This document shows, piece after piece, positions 1-5,767 of a DNA stretch of 10,300 nt. Position 1 is the stretch's first letter. Each line of letters begins with the position of its first letter. Made by a program: the position numbers and the translations under genes. Location of the stretch: assembly GCA_029562045.1 (NCBI GenBank), contig JAKQWJ010000354.1, positions 1 through 10,300 on the forward strand, written 5' to 3'. The notes under the pieces are model-generated. The model was not told the origin of the DNA. It was given only the letters and a program-made list of their open reading frames with translations, and searched no databases. This DNA comes from Spirochaetota bacterium. Its GTDB lineage: Bacteria; Spirochaetota; Spirochaetia; DTKZ01.

Positions 1-1568
1 AAGACCGGGTCCACCGTGGGGATGACCCCCTCGTAGACATGGCCGGTGCCGCCGTCGATGGTGATGTAGTCCCCCTCCCGGAGGATCTTGTCGCCGATGA
101 CCGCGGTCCTCAGGTGGACGTCCACCGTGATCCCCTCCGCCCCGGAGACGCAGGGCTTGCCCATGCTCCGGGCCACCACGGCGGCGTGGGAGGTCTTGCC
201 TCCCCGGCTGGTGAGAATCCCCCGGGAGGCGAAAAAGCCGTGGATGTCCTCCGGCTTGGTCTCTTCCCGCACCAGGATCACCTTCTCCCCCGCTTTGCCC
301 AGGTTGGCTGCCCGGTCGGCGTCGAAGACTATCAGGCCCCCGGCGGCTCCGGGGGAGGCGGGAAGACCCTGGGCCAGGACCGGCGCCTTGTGGGAGGCGT
401 CCAGCCGGGGGTGCAGGAGCTGCTCCAGCATGGAGGGTTTGATCCTGAGGAGGGCCTCCTCCCGGGACAGGATGCCCTGGGCGGTCATCTCCACCGATGT
501 CCGCACCATGGCGGCGGCGTTCATTTTGCCGTTCCGGGTCTGCAGACAGTAGAGGATGCCCTTTTCGATGGTGAACTCGAAGTCCTGCACTTCCCGGTAA
601 TGGCTTTCCAGTCTGCTGCGCAGTTCCTCCAGCTGCCGGTGCAGGTCCGGCATCTCCGCGGCCATGTCGGCGATGGGTTTGGGGGTGCGGATTCCCGCCA
701 CCACGTCCTCCCCCTGGGCGTTGGTGAGGTATTCGCCGAAGAAGACGTTCTCTCCCGTCCCCGGGTCCCGGGTGAAGGCGACCCCGGTGGCGCTGTCGTT
801 GCCCATATTGCCGAAAACCATGGCCTGCACGTTCACCGCCGTTCCGTCGGCGATGTCCGGGGTTATGCCGAACTCCCGGCGGTAGTCCACGGCCCGGCGG
901 CCCATCCAGGAATTGAAGACCGCCTTGGTGGCCGCTTCCAGCTGGTCGTAGACATTCATCGGGAGGGGGTTTCCCGTCTCCTTCTCGATGACCGTCAGAA
1001 AGCGTTCGGCCACCTCCTTCAGGTCCTCCTGCCGGAGGTCCACGTCGCTCCGGACTCCCGCCCGGGTCTTGACCGCCTCCAGCTGGGCGTCGAACTTACT
1101 GTCCTCCACCCCCAGCGCCACCTTGCCGAAGAGCTGGATGAAACGGCGGTAGGAGTCGTAGGCGAAGCGGGGGTTGCCGGTCTGCCGGATGAGGCCCTGG
1201 AGGGTCTCGGTGTTGAGCCCCAGGTTCAGGATGGTGTCCATCATGCCGGGCATGGAAACCGCCGATCCGGAGCGGACCGAAACCAGGAGGGGGTTCTTCG
1301 CTGAGCCGAACTCCCTGGCCGTCCGGGACTCCACCTCCCGGATATGGGTCTTCACCTCGTCCATCAGCCCCGGGGGGAGACTCCCGTCCTTCCGGGCCAG
1401 ATAACTGCGGCAGGCCACGGTGGAAATGACGAAGCCCGGGGGCACGTTAAGCCCGATCCGGGTCATCTCGCAGAGGTTGGCCCCCTTCCCCCCCAGGAGT
1501 ATCCTGTTCTTTCCGTCCCCTTCCCGGAAGGAAAAAACGTATTTGCCGTCAGTGGCGCTGGATTTCAT
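1..1568 (-). CDS. ppdK: Pyruvate, phosphate dikinase, N-terminal 522 residues (cut by left edge)
   Basis: The enzyme interconverts pyruvate + ATP + Pi with PEP + AMP + PPi in the cytoplasm, either as PPi-linked glycolysis or for PEP synthesis. The start is ATG 1568-1566, with GGAG at 1580-1577 and an 8-base spacer. A nearby ATG at 1572 is out of frame. The N-terminal ATP-grasp region has LLGGKGANLCEM (about 24-35) and SVRSGSAVSMPGMMDTILNL (about 97-116), both highly characteristic of PPDK. The central swivelling domain carries TSRGGKTSHAAVVAR (about 453-467), whose His461 is the phosphotransfer histidine and Thr459 the equivalent of the regulatory threonine in plant enzymes. About 350-380 residues of the C-terminal PEP/pyruvate-binding barrel should lie beyond base 1. 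No frameshift appears in the visible part. The gene reads in the same direction as the sugar-transport operon upstream but has its own promoter and is probably a separate unit. Confidence 0.97.
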   Translation of the reverse strand, partial: MKSSATDGKYVFSFREGDGKNRILLGGKGANLCEMTRIGLNVPPGFVISTVACRSYLARKDGSLPPGLMDEVKTHIREVESRTAREFGSAKNPLLVSVRSGSAVSMPGMMDTILNLGLNTETLQGLIRQTGNPRFAYDSYRRFIQLFGKVALGVEDSKFDAQLEAVKTRAGVRSDVDLRQEDLKEVAERFLTVIEKETGNPLPMNVYDQLEAATKAVFNSWMGRRAVDYRREFGITPDIADGTAVNVQAMVFGNMGNDSATGVAFTRDPGTGENVFFGEYLTNAQGEDVVAGIRTPKPIADMAAEMPDLHRQLEELRSRLESHYREVQDFEFTIEKGILYCLQTRNGKMNAAAMVRTSVEMTAQGILSREEALLRIKPSMLEQLLHPRLDASHKAPVLAQGLPASPGAAGGLIVFDADRAANLGKAGEKVILVREETKPEDIHGFFASRGILTSRGGKTSHAAVVARSMGKPCVSGAEGITVDVHLRTAVIGDKILREGDYITIDGGTGHVYEGVIPTVDPV

Positions 1569-1612
1569 ACATTTCGCTCCTTTTTTGCAATAATCACGCT
1601 CCGTGTGCCCGG

Positions 1613-1641
1613 AATGTACCTGTTTCGGCGGCGAATGTCTA
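1613..1641 (-). promoter_or_regulatory. Likely sigma70 promoter of ppdK
   Basis: Reading the minus strand, TAGACA (1641-1636, 5 of 6 matches to TTGACA) is followed after exactly 17 bases by TACATT (1618-1613, 4 of 6 to TATAAT). The predicted transcription start is near 1606, giving a leader of about 38 bases before the ppdK ATG, with its Shine-Dalgarno inside. This is a consensus match by eye, not measured. Confidence 0.5.
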
Positions 1642-1740
1642 TGATTCCCCCCGGAGCGGAGAGATGGATCGGCGCCGGTCCGGCCATTCCGGGGAAATCC
1701 CCGGGTCCCGGCGGCGGCCCCGACCGCGCCGGGATTCGGG

Positions 1741-1776
1741 AAAAAGGGCCCTGGTTTGTTCCGGACGAAGATCCGG
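1741..1776 (-). terminator. Weak candidate terminator after the transport operon
   Basis: One base past the phosphatase stop codon the minus strand has a perfect 5-bp stem, CCGGA (1776-1772) and TCCGG (1765-1761), with a 6-base loop. A run of five T follows at 1745-1741. The 15-base gap between stem and T-run is too long for a standard intrinsic terminator, so this is only the best candidate. A second perfect 6-bp hairpin, CCGGGG-AAAT-CCCCGG at 1689-1704, has no T-run. The 209-base gap between the phosphatase and ppdK holds these elements and the ppdK promoter, and no gene that I can see. Confidence 0.2.
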
Positions 1777-1777
1777 G

Positions 1778-2350
1778 TCAGCCGCGGTTATCAAGAAGAC
1801 GCGCCGCCAGCTCCGGGTAGTCCCGGTACAGGATCGCATGGATGCCCAGCCCCGCGGCGGCTTCCACGTTTTTGGCCATATCGTCCACGAAGGTCACCTC
1901 CTCGGGGCGCCAGGACTCCTCCCGGAGGATGCGACGGAAAAACTCCGGGTCCGGCTTCGCCACGCCCATGAGGTGGCTGGCGTAGACCCTGTGGAAGACC
2001 CGATAGTCCCCCCCCTCCATATGGATGCGGTAGTGGCCGGCGAAGGTGTTGGTGCCGCAGACCACCCGGCTCCCCCGGCGCTGCAGAGTCCGGATGAGCT
2101 CCTCCACCCGCGGGTCCTGGACGGGCCGGAAATGGGTGGCCAGCAGGTCCTCCCGGACCCGGGTGCCGAAACGCTCGTTGAAGGCCGCCCAGAACTCCTC
2201 CGGGGTGGCGGCCCCCACCGTGAGCCCGTCGAAGTCGTTTCCCGCGAAGGAGACGATATCCGACGCCGACACCCCCAGCTCCCCGGCGATGGAGGGCAGC
2301 ACATCCACGTTCCGGGACAGAACGTTGCCCATGTCGAAGATGTAATGCAT
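1778..2350 (-). CDS. HAD-superfamily (subfamily IA) phosphatase, YihX-like
   Basis: A cytoplasmic HAD hydrolase of 190 residues, about the size of E. coli YihX (alpha-D-glucose-1-phosphate phosphatase). It has the same N-terminal style (MHYIFDMGNVL against MLYIFDLGNVI in YihX). The HAD motifs are in order: Asp6 nucleophile in FDMGNV, Thr100 in CGTNT, Lys132 in AKPDPEFF, and Asp156-Asp157 in FVDDMAKNVEAA. The position usually held by the second Asp of motif I (DxD) is Gly8, as in YihX. A helical cap lies at about residues 15-75. The gene is last in the sugar ABC operon. Its ATG lies 3 bases after the permease stop, and its Shine-Dalgarno AGGA (2360-2357) sits at the permease 3' end just ahead of the stop codon, so translation is probably coupled. 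A role in dephosphorylating an imported or derived sugar phosphate is inferred from context. The actual substrate is unknown. Confidence 0.9.
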   Translation of the reverse strand: MHYIFDMGNVLSRNVDVLPSIAGELGVSASDIVSFAGNDFDGLTVGAATPEEFWAAFNERFGTRVREDLLATHFRPVQDPRVEELIRTLQRRGSRVVCGTNTFAGHYRIHMEGGDYRVFHRVYASHLMGVAKPDPEFFRRILREESWRPEEVTFVDDMAKNVEAAAGLGIHAILYRDYPELAARLLDNRG

Positions 2351-2353
2351 GGC

Positions 2354-3217
2354 CTATCCTTTCCGGGCGGAGAATACGGCGGAGCCGCTGATGAAATATT
2401 TGGACAGCGAAAAGAACATCAGGACCATGGGAATGCTGGCCAGAAGCGACACCGCCATCTGGGAGCCCTCGTCGCTGTTGATGTCCCCGGTGAACTTCAT
2501 GATGTACAGGGTCAGGGTCTTCATCCGCTCGGACTGGACCACCAGGAGGGGCCACATCAGGTTGTCCCACTGGTTTCGGAAGGTCAGAATGGCCAGGGTG
2601 GCGATGGCGGGCCCGGAGTTGGGGAGCAGGATCTTCCGGTAGATCGAGAACTCCGTCATCCCGTCCACCCGGGCGGCGTCGATGAACTCGTCGGGAAAGG
2701 TGATGAAGTACTGCCGCATCAGAAAAATCCCGAAGGCGTCCACCAGGAAGGGCAGGATGAGCCCCGCGTAGGTGTTGGTGAGCTTCAGCTGGGTGGAGAC
2801 CACCTGCAGGGGGATCATGATGGCCTCGAAGGGGATCATCATGGTGGCCATGATGATCATGAAGACCAGGTCCCTTCCCCGGAAGCTGAACTTGGACAGG
2901 CTGTACCCCGTCAGGGAGGCGATCATGATGGTGCTGATGGTGATGGCCACCGCCACCACCATGGAGTTCCAGAAAGAGCGGAAGAAAAGGTAGGTCCGGT
3001 CGTTTCCGGCTATGGCCTTGACGAAGTTATGGCCGTACCAGCCCTTGGGGACCCAGGGGTAGGGCATGGAGATGATGTCCCGGGCGGGCATGAAGGAGGC
3101 GGTGAGCATAAAGACCATGGGGGCCAGGATGAAAACCAGAAGAGCCGACAGGATGAGGTAGGTCAGGACCCCCACCGCTCCATGGATGGCCTTTTCTTTC
3201 AAAAACGCCGGGGCCAT
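2354..3217 (-). CDS. CUT1-family sugar ABC transporter permease, MalG/UgpE type
   Basis: Inner-membrane permease of 287 residues, the usual size for MalG-type subunits. Hydrophobic segments lie at about 17-40, 84-106, 116-137, 148-166, 203-226 and 258-276, consistent with six transmembrane helices. The cytoplasmic coupling loop (EAA motif) is at 176-199 and reads DEFIDAARVDGMTEFSIYRK then ILLP; it docks with the ATPase. The start ATG overlaps the stop of the preceding permease by one base (TGATG), with GAGG about 10 bases upstream. It would pair with the MalF-type subunit encoded just before it and with the periplasmic binding protein of the same operon to import a sugar or glycoside. No ATPase gene is in the operon. 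The substrate cannot be read from the sequence. Confidence 0.95.
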   Translation of the reverse strand: MAPAFLKEKAIHGAVGVLTYLILSALLVFILAPMVFMLTASFMPARDIISMPYPWVPKGWYGHNFVKAIAGNDRTYLFFRSFWNSMVVAVAITISTIMIASLTGYSLSKFSFRGRDLVFMIIMATMMIPFEAIMIPLQVVSTQLKLTNTYAGLILPFLVDAFGIFLMRQYFITFPDEFIDAARVDGMTEFSIYRKILLPNSGPAIATLAILTFRNQWDNLMWPLLVVQSERMKTLTLYIMKFTGDINSDEGSQMAVSLLASIPMVLMFFSLSKYFISGSAVFSARKG

Positions 3218-4125
3218 CAGTAGTTCACCTCTTCGCTGCGGGTCACCCGGAACTGGAGCCAGGTGAGGACCACCATGATGATCAGCAGAATGATGCTCAT
3301 GGCGCTGGCCCGGCCGGTGCGGAAGAAGCGGATCCCGGTGAAGTAGATGTTCATGGTGATGACGTTGATGGCCCGCTCCGGCGCGCCGCCCAGGGTGAAG
3401 AGGTACTGCACGCTGAAGGTCCTGAGGCAGAGGATCATGGACATGATGGAAACCAGGACGACGGTGGGCCGCAGGAGAGGAAAGGTGATGTGCCAGTAGC
3501 TCTGCCAGCGGTTGCAGCCGTCCATCCGCACCGCCTCGTAGACCGAGGGGGGCACCGAAGCCATGCCGGATATGCAGATGATGACGAAGTACCCGATATG
3601 CTTCCAGAAGTAGACCAGCATCGTCGAGAACTGTTCCTTGTACGGATTGACGAACCAGTAATGGTCCACCCCGGGGGTGTTCATCACTGCGTTCATCGCC
3701 TGGTTGGCCAGGCCCCGGGGGTCGAAGATCAGAAGCCAGATGGTGGCCGCCACCACCGAGGAGAGCACCGCCGGCGAGTAATAGGCCAGCTGAAAGAGCT
3801 TCTTCCCCACCCGCAGCTCCGAAACCAGGGCCGACAGCAGCAGGCTGAAAACCACCAGCGCCGAGAAGGTGCCCAGGGTGAACACCGCGGTGGCCCGCAT
3901 GGAGTTCCAGAAGTCCGGCGACTGCAGAAGGTAGCTGTAGTTTTCCAGCCCGATGAACTTGGGTCTGGCCAGACTCAGGGCCTGTTTGTTGGTGAAGCTG
4001 GTGAAGAAGGCGCTGAACATGGGATAGAAGCTGAAAACCGCGAAAAAAAACAGGGACGGAGCGGCGAAAACCAGGCCCCAGCGGTCCTGCTTTTTTTTCA
4101 GGGTGGAACGGACGGTCCTTGGCAT
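3217..4125 (-). CDS. CUT1-family sugar ABC transporter permease, MalF/UgpA type
   Basis: Inner-membrane permease of 302 residues from the ATG at 4125. The N-terminus is short, basic and cytoplasmic (MPRTVRSTLKKKQDRWG) and is followed by about six hydrophobic segments. The EAA coupling loop PPSVYEAVRMDGCNRW, with HITFPLLRP a few residues on, lies near 192-221. A GTG at 4134 would add three residues, but its first base is also the last base of the AGGAG Shine-Dalgarno (4138-4134). That Shine-Dalgarno is ideally placed, 8 bases before the ATG at 4125, so I chose the ATG. The stop overlaps the start of the MalG-type gene. A long periplasmic loop of roughly 140-168 follows the third hydrophobic segment. 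Upstream, a strong hairpin separates the gene from the binding-protein gene and probably tunes its expression. Confidence 0.95.
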   Translation of the reverse strand: MPRTVRSTLKKKQDRWGLVFAAPSLFFFAVFSFYPMFSAFFTSFTNKQALSLARPKFIGLENYSYLLQSPDFWNSMRATAVFTLGTFSALVVFSLLLSALVSELRVGKKLFQLAYYSPAVLSSVVAATIWLLIFDPRGLANQAMNAVMNTPGVDHYWFVNPYKEQFSTMLVYFWKHIGYFVIICISGMASVPPSVYEAVRMDGCNRWQSYWHITFPLLRPTVVLVSIMSMILCLRTFSVQYLFTLGGAPERAINVITMNIYFTGIRFFRTGRASAMSIILLIIMVVLTWLQFRVTRSEEVNY

Positions 4126-4141
4126 GGCGGGCACTCCTGAG

Positions 4142-4171
4142 GACCGGAGCCGGGCGGTCCCGGCTCCGGTC
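4142..4171 (-). promoter_or_regulatory. Intercistronic 13-bp hairpin between binding protein and permease genes
   Basis: GACCGGAGCCGGG (4142-4154) and CCCGGCTCCGGTC (4159-4171) are perfect reverse complements around a 4-base loop. In the transcript the stem lies 13 bases after the binding-protein stop and 3 bases before the AGGAG of the permease. No U-run follows on the minus strand, so it is not a canonical terminator. A stem placed like this typically protects the upstream message from 3' exonucleases or lowers downstream expression, giving more binding protein than permease. That function is inferred. Confidence 0.75.
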
Positions 4172-4184
4172 TGTTGGTTTTGAA

Positions 4185-5480
4185 TCAGTTGGCGAAGAGG
4201 TCCTTGGCGTCCTTCTTGAGGGTCTCCAGGGCCTTTTCGGGGGGAACGTTGTTCAGCATCACCCCTTCCACCGCCGCCTGGATGAGCTTCTGCAGCTGGG
4301 CGCTGTTGGCTCCGTAGTAGACCACGTGGGCCCGGGCCATGTCGTCGGCGAAAACCTGGGAGAAGGGCATCTTTTTAAAGGCGTCGGAGGCCATGAGCTT
4401 CTTCGTCGGCTGAGGCAGGGAGACCTCCTTCAGGTAGTCCTCCGCGTGACCCAGCATGTAGCCGATGAGCTTCCAGGCCGCGAACTGGTTGTCCCGGGGC
4501 TTCTGGGCGTTGACCAGGTAGTAATGGCCGTAGTAGGACTGGGCCACCACCTTCTTGGCGTCCTTGAACTGGGGCATGGGGACAACCATCCAGTCGCTGC
4601 TGTTGAAGAAGGCCATGTTGTCGGTGCGCATCCTCCCCTGCTGGTAGAGCCCCGTGGAGGTCATGGCCACCTCGTCCTTGTCGAAGTTCCATACCGAGCG
4701 GGAGGCCTTGTAGGTGGGGGAGCCCAGGTTCTTGCCGTGGGGGCCCCATTCTTTCATGAACTGCAGGAACCTGATCCAGGCGTCGTCCCCGACGATGACC
4801 TGCTTGCCGTCGTCGCTGATGATTTTCCCGCCCAGCTGCTCCACCATGGGCACCATTTCGACGAGATAGTAGGGGTAGCGGAAGTCGAAACCCCGCCGGG
4901 TGATGATCTCTCCGTTTCTCTTGGTGATCTTCTCGGAAACCCGCATCATGTCTTCCCAGGTCTTGGGGTAGTCCTTGTCCGGGTCCAGCCCCGCGTCGCG
5001 GAAGATCTTCTTGTTCAGGTAGATGCACCAGTTGGTCAGCTCCAGGGGCAGGCCGTAGACCTTTCCCTTGACGGTTACGGGGTCCAGCACCTTGGGAATG
5101 TAGGCGTCGATGATGGCCTGCATGTTTGCGTAGCCCGCCGCCTCGGGGATCACCGGGGCCACCCGCTCGTTGGCGATATACTGGTACTCGTCCTCGATGG
5201 CCATGTTGAAGAAATCCGGACCCTGGTTGGCCGCGAAGGCCGCCAGGGTGGCTTCCTGGATCTTCACCGAGGGGTAGAGGACCCGCTCCACGGTGATGCC
5301 GGGGTTGGCCGCCTCGAACTCCTTGATGAACCGGCCCTCCAGGACTTCCCGGTTCTTGTCTTCGTGGGTCCAGAACAGCAGCTTGACCGGCCCCTTGGCA
5401 GCCTCCTGCTTTCCCGCCGCAAAGCCCGTCATTCCGACCAGGCTGAGCAGAATCAGCGTAATGACAATAAAACGCTTCAT
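4185..5480 (-). CDS. Periplasmic sugar-binding protein of a CUT1 ABC importer (SBP family 1)
   Basis: A 431-residue extracytoplasmic solute-binding protein, a normal length for family 1. The signal peptide is MKRF plus a hydrophobic core (about 5-19), with likely signal peptidase I cleavage near Ala21-Ala22. There is no lipobox cysteine, so it should be soluble in the periplasm of a diderm. The mature start AGKQEAAKG resembles spirochaetal binding proteins. Family features are the first beta strand VKLLFWTHED (32-41), the helix with FIKEFEAANPGITVE, GPDFFNM, the hinge segment KVYGLPLELTNWCIYLNKK with the usual aromatic residues, and PKTWEDM. The start ATG has GGGAGG (5491-5486) five bases upstream. 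It is first in the operon, followed by the two permeases and the HAD phosphatase. The substrate, a mono- or oligosaccharide or a glycerol-phosphate-like compound, cannot be decided here. Confidence 0.95.
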   Translation of the reverse strand: MKRFIVITLILLSLVGMTGFAAGKQEAAKGPVKLLFWTHEDKNREVLEGRFIKEFEAANPGITVERVLYPSVKIQEATLAAFAANQGPDFFNMAIEDEYQYIANERVAPVIPEAAGYANMQAIIDAYIPKVLDPVTVKGKVYGLPLELTNWCIYLNKKIFRDAGLDPDKDYPKTWEDMMRVSEKITKRNGEIITRRGFDFRYPYYLVEMVPMVEQLGGKIISDDGKQVIVGDDAWIRFLQFMKEWGPHGKNLGSPTYKASRSVWNFDKDEVAMTSTGLYQQGRMRTDNMAFFNSSDWMVVPMPQFKDAKKVVAQSYYGHYYLVNAQKPRDNQFAAWKLIGYMLGHAEDYLKEVSLPQPTKKLMASDAFKKMPFSQVFADDMARAHVVYYGANSAQLQKLIQAAVEGVMLNNVPPEKALETLKKDAKDLFAN

Positions 5481-5494
5481 GAATACCTCCCTTT

Positions 5495-5505
5495 TGATGA
5501 CATCA
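5495..5505. promoter_or_regulatory. Candidate operator palindrome TGATGACATCA
   Basis: TGATG-A-CATCA is a perfect 5+1+5 inverted repeat just downstream of the predicted transcription start (about 5508) of the sugar operon, ahead of the Shine-Dalgarno. The one-base spacer is too short for an RNA hairpin, so if functional it would be a DNA site for a dimeric repressor. No regulator gene is in the window. Confidence 0.3.
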
Positions 5506-5514
5506 GTTATGTTT

Positions 5515-5544
5515 ATAGTAATTCCCTTTCGAAGGCTTTGTCAA
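5515..5544 (-). promoter_or_regulatory. Sigma70 promoter of the sugar ABC operon
   Basis: The minus strand has a perfect TTGACA at 5544-5539, an 18-base spacer, and TACTAT at 5520-5515 (4 of 6 to TATAAT). The sequence stays AT-rich through TATAAACAT. The start is predicted near 5508 with a leader of about 27 bases carrying GGGAGG. It is the only consensus -35 hexamer I found in the divergent spacer. Confidence 0.65.
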
Positions 5545-5579
5545 ACTCTTCCCGTCGTTCCAGGGTTTCCCCGGGGGGA

Positions 5580-5597
5580 AATCATGATTATTTTAAT
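5580..5597 (+). promoter_or_regulatory. AT-rich island with palindrome AATCATGATT and a -10-like TTTAAT
   Basis: A perfect 10-bp palindrome (5580-5589) is followed at once by TTTAAT (5592-5597, 5 of 6 to TATAAT) in an otherwise very GC-rich stretch. This is the only plausible -10 box for the plus-strand dehydrogenase gene, but no convincing -35 box lies 16-18 bases upstream. It may be an activator-dependent promoter or an operator. The call is weak. Confidence 0.25.
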
Positions 5598-5616
5598 AGA
5601 AAAGGCCTCCGGCGCC

Positions 5617-5644
5617 CCTGGTTCCCGGGCGCGCGGGACCGGCG
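5617..5644. repeat. 28-bp GC-rich direct repeat, copy 1
   Basis: It matches the copy at 5678-5705 at 26 of 28 positions: the first 21 bases are identical, then acc/gtc, then GGCG. This copy can fold: GGTTCCCG (5620-5627) pairs with CGGGACC (5634-5640), leaving one bulged T. An outer GCCCC/GGGGC stem (5614-5618 with 5644-5648) extends the hairpin. Confidence 0.8.
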
Positions 5645-5666
5645 GGGCAGAGACCGAACGGCAGCT

Positions 5667-5689
5667 CCGGGAACGGACCTGGTTCCCGG
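5667..5689. other. 8-bp hairpin overlapping repeat copy 2
   Basis: CCGGGAAC (5667-5674) and GTTCCCGG (5682-5689) are perfect reverse complements around a 7-base loop. The right arm lies inside repeat copy 2, so that copy can pair with its own left flank, a different fold from copy 1. Confidence 0.5.
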
Positions 5690-5705
5690 GCGCGCGGGGT
5701 CGGCG
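5678..5705. repeat. 28-bp GC-rich direct repeat, copy 2
   Basis: This is the second copy of the repeat at 5617-5644, in the same orientation with a 61-base period. The 33 bases between the copies are not repeated. Both copies lie upstream of the PQQ dehydrogenase, ending 63 bases before its ATG. Confidence 0.8.
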
Positions 5706-5715
5706 TGTCGCCCCG

Positions 5716-5733
5716 CCCCGGCGGTGGCCGGGG
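5716..5733. other. 7-bp GC hairpin in the dehydrogenase leader
   Basis: CCCCGGC (5716-5722) and GCCGGGG (5727-5733) form a perfect stem with a GGTG loop, ending 25 bases before the Shine-Dalgarno GGAGG (5759-5763). Together with the two folds upstream, it would make the dehydrogenase leader strongly structured if transcription starts near 5600. Confidence 0.4.
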
Positions 5734-5767
5734 ATGGGCCGGACCGAAGGGACAAGACGGAGGGAAA

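Noticed and set aside
39..1304. Plus-strand open frame of 421 codons opposite ppdK
   Set aside because: The opposite strand encodes an intact PPDK N-terminus with its phosphohistidine motif. The plus-strand product has no recognisable domain and is rich in Gly, His and Val, as expected of a shadow frame.
1664..3223. Plus-strand open frame of 519 codons spanning the HAD and MalG-type genes
   Set aside because: It covers two genuine minus-strand genes with conserved motifs and is a low-complexity His/Gly/Asp-rich shadow.
5523..5534. CCTTTCGAAGG as a LacI-type operator in the spacer of the sugar promoter
   Set aside because: The inverted repeat is imperfect, with an extra T that breaks the symmetry, and short; TTCGAA-centred words are common. 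The 11-bp palindrome at 5495-5505 is the better candidate.
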